Assembly: GCA_019779905.1 (NCBI GenBank)
Contig: JABAKE010000005.1
Span: forward strand, 1 to 64,000
DNA: 64,000 nucleotides
Direction: 5' to 3'
Source of the DNA: Modestobacter lapidis
GTDB lineage: Bacteria > Actinomycetota > Actinomycetes > Mycobacteriales > Geodermatophilaceae
Shown: positions 63,363-64,000 of the stretch, piece by piece
How the letters are laid out: each line of letters begins with the position of its first letter
Numbering within the stretch: the first letter of the stretch is position 1
Position numbers and translations under genes: made by a program
The notes under the pieces: model-generated
Seen by the model: the letters and a program-made list of their open reading frames with translations, nothing else
The model's database searches: none
Told to the model about the DNA's origin: nothing

Positions 63363-63635
63363 CTAGGCGTCGATCTTGTCGGTCTCGTCGCGGATCTCCG
63401 CACCGACAGCGGCGAGGGCAGCCTCGTGGTCGCGCCCGTGGTGGGCGCAGAAAATCAGGTCGCTACCGCTCGGCAACACAGCGCGGATGAACGCCTGCGC
63501 ACCGCAAGAGCCACGGTCGGTCCTGCCGTTCGAGCCACCCACCACCGCGGGGGCATCGCAGCGGTCGGCCAGCGTCAAGGGAGCGATGACGCGTGCAGCA
63601 GACCGGACGTCGTGGTCGAGAGTGGAGTTGGACAT
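63363..63635 (-). CDS. Small DUF7455-like protein with interrupted zinc knuckle
   Basis: 90 residues from ATG 63635 with GGAGGAG upstream. The core LTLADRCD, then CGAQAFIRAVLPSG, FCAHHGRDHE and AVGAEIRDETDKI is a common small actinobacterial protein in which the two Cys lie as RCDxCGAQA. Here about 16 extra residues (APAVVGGSNGRTDRGS) separate RCD from CGAQA. The His/Cys of CAHH would be the other zinc ligands. The function of the family is unknown. It lies between the UvrA2 gene and a nitroreductase. Confidence 0.72.
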   Translation of the reverse strand: MSNSTLDHDVRSAARVIAPLTLADRCDAPAVVGGSNGRTDRGSCGAQAFIRAVLPSGSDLIFCAHHGRDHEAALAAVGAEIRDETDKIDA

Positions 63636-63704
63636 CTCTGGCTCCTCCGAATGGTCGCGACCGATTGCTTCGATGGTGGGTGACGCTGACTCGTTCGACG
63701 GGGC

Positions 63705-64000
63705 TCAGTGGATGCTGAGCACATCGTCGAAGGGAAGCCGCGGCAGCCGATCCATCCACGCGTTCTCCGCGGGCTTGCCCATGTTGATGGCGACGAGCAC
63801 GTGGTGTCGGCCATCGGGAAAGAACTCGCGGGCGATCGCGTCGGCGTCGAAGCCGGTCATCGGCCCGGCGGCGAGGCCGGCAGCCCGGATGCCGATGATC
63901 GCGTAGCCCACCTGGAGGCCGGCGTTCAGCTCCGCCGTGCGGGCCCGCGCCTCCTCGTCACCGGCGAACAAGTCCTTCGCGCCGGGGAAGTGCGGAAAGA
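63705..64000 (-). CDS. Nitroreductase family protein, malonic semialdehyde reductase (RutE/HadB)-like, partial
   Basis: The C-terminal 97 codons are in the window; the gene runs off the right edge. FPHFPGAKDLF, then GYAIIGIRAAGLAAGPMTGFDADAI and a C-terminal HHVLVAINMGKPAENAWMDRLPRLPFDDVL match the C-terminus of RutE/HadB-like FMN reductases. The GLAAGPM segment contacts FMN. Family members reduce malonic semialdehyde or nitro-aromatics with NAD(P)H. No other rut gene is present in the window. Confidence 0.82.
   Translation of the reverse strand, partial: FPHFPGAKDLFAGDEEARARTAELNAGLQVGYAIIGIRAAGLAAGPMTGFDADAIAREFFPDGRHHVLVAINMGKPAENAWMDRLPRLPFDDVLSIH

Overview
The window is very GC-rich DNA with strong third-position GC bias, frequent GTG starts, ATGA/GTGA gene overlaps and several candidate leaderless promoters (a TAGNNT -10 box 5-8 bases before a GTG start). 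With NarL-type two-component systems, an Arr ADP-ribosyltransferase, many VapBC modules and a TOTE-type primase remnant, it looks like the chromosome of a soil actinobacterium. Geodermatophilaceae (Blastococcus/Modestobacter-like) is my guess from gene style, not a demonstrated placement. No rRNA, tRNA or CRISPR array was seen.

Layout. 0.2-3.3 kb: a histidine kinase with an N-terminal cNMP-binding-like domain, coupled to a response-regulator/thioredoxin-reductase-like fusion. 3.6-9.0 kb: a gentisate module (FAD ring hydroxylase, fumarylpyruvate hydrolase family protein, gentisate dioxygenase) with a divergent IclR regulator, a TetR regulator, an operator-like palindrome and a strong terminator. 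9-11 kb: an AlkD-like repair protein and two small hypotheticals. 11.3-21.2 kb: an AraC regulator followed by a tightly overlapping five-gene set matching the subunit order of acetophenone carboxylase (apcABCDE), then an acyl-CoA ligase. This is a candidate (hydroxy)acetophenone route that could feed the neighbouring gentisate module. 21-24.8 kb: isochorismatase-like hydrolase, NmrA-like protein, Arr and a TfoX-like protein. 24.9-28.5 kb: a five-gene overlapping operon (DUF2975, HTH, ABC ATPase, ABC permease, FAD reductase). 28.5-34 kb: glucose-6-phosphate dehydrogenase, a class C-type serine hydrolase and a DacB-type D-Ala-D-Ala carboxypeptidase. 34-41.3 kb: two NarL-type two-component systems, a VapBC pair and a drug-type ABC exporter.

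41.4-45.1 kb is the most unusual stretch. An MFS transporter with a C-terminal cNMP-binding domain lies divergently from a PIG-L/LmbE deacetylase whose fold is interrupted by a cNMP-binding domain. That gene overlaps, tail to tail, a class III cyclase-like (DUF2652-type) protein. Together they could be a small cyclic-nucleotide circuit.

45-60 kb is accessory-like: a RelE/Phd pair, two more PIN-type toxin-antitoxin pairs, a degraded TOTE primase, overlapping remnants of a tyrosine integrase and a RelE toxin, and five copies of a dispersed ~48-base structured repeat, three of them just behind PIN toxin genes. Among these lie a SEC-C protein, an amphi-Trp protein, a glycerophosphodiesterase with a CPBP protease, and a zinc-ribbon/EEP nuclease fusion whose start codon sits in a perfect palindrome. 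59-64 kb: an NAD(P)-binding reductase, a frameshifted luciferase-like monooxygenase, a class II UvrA, a small zinc-knuckle protein with an insertion, and a partial nitroreductase.
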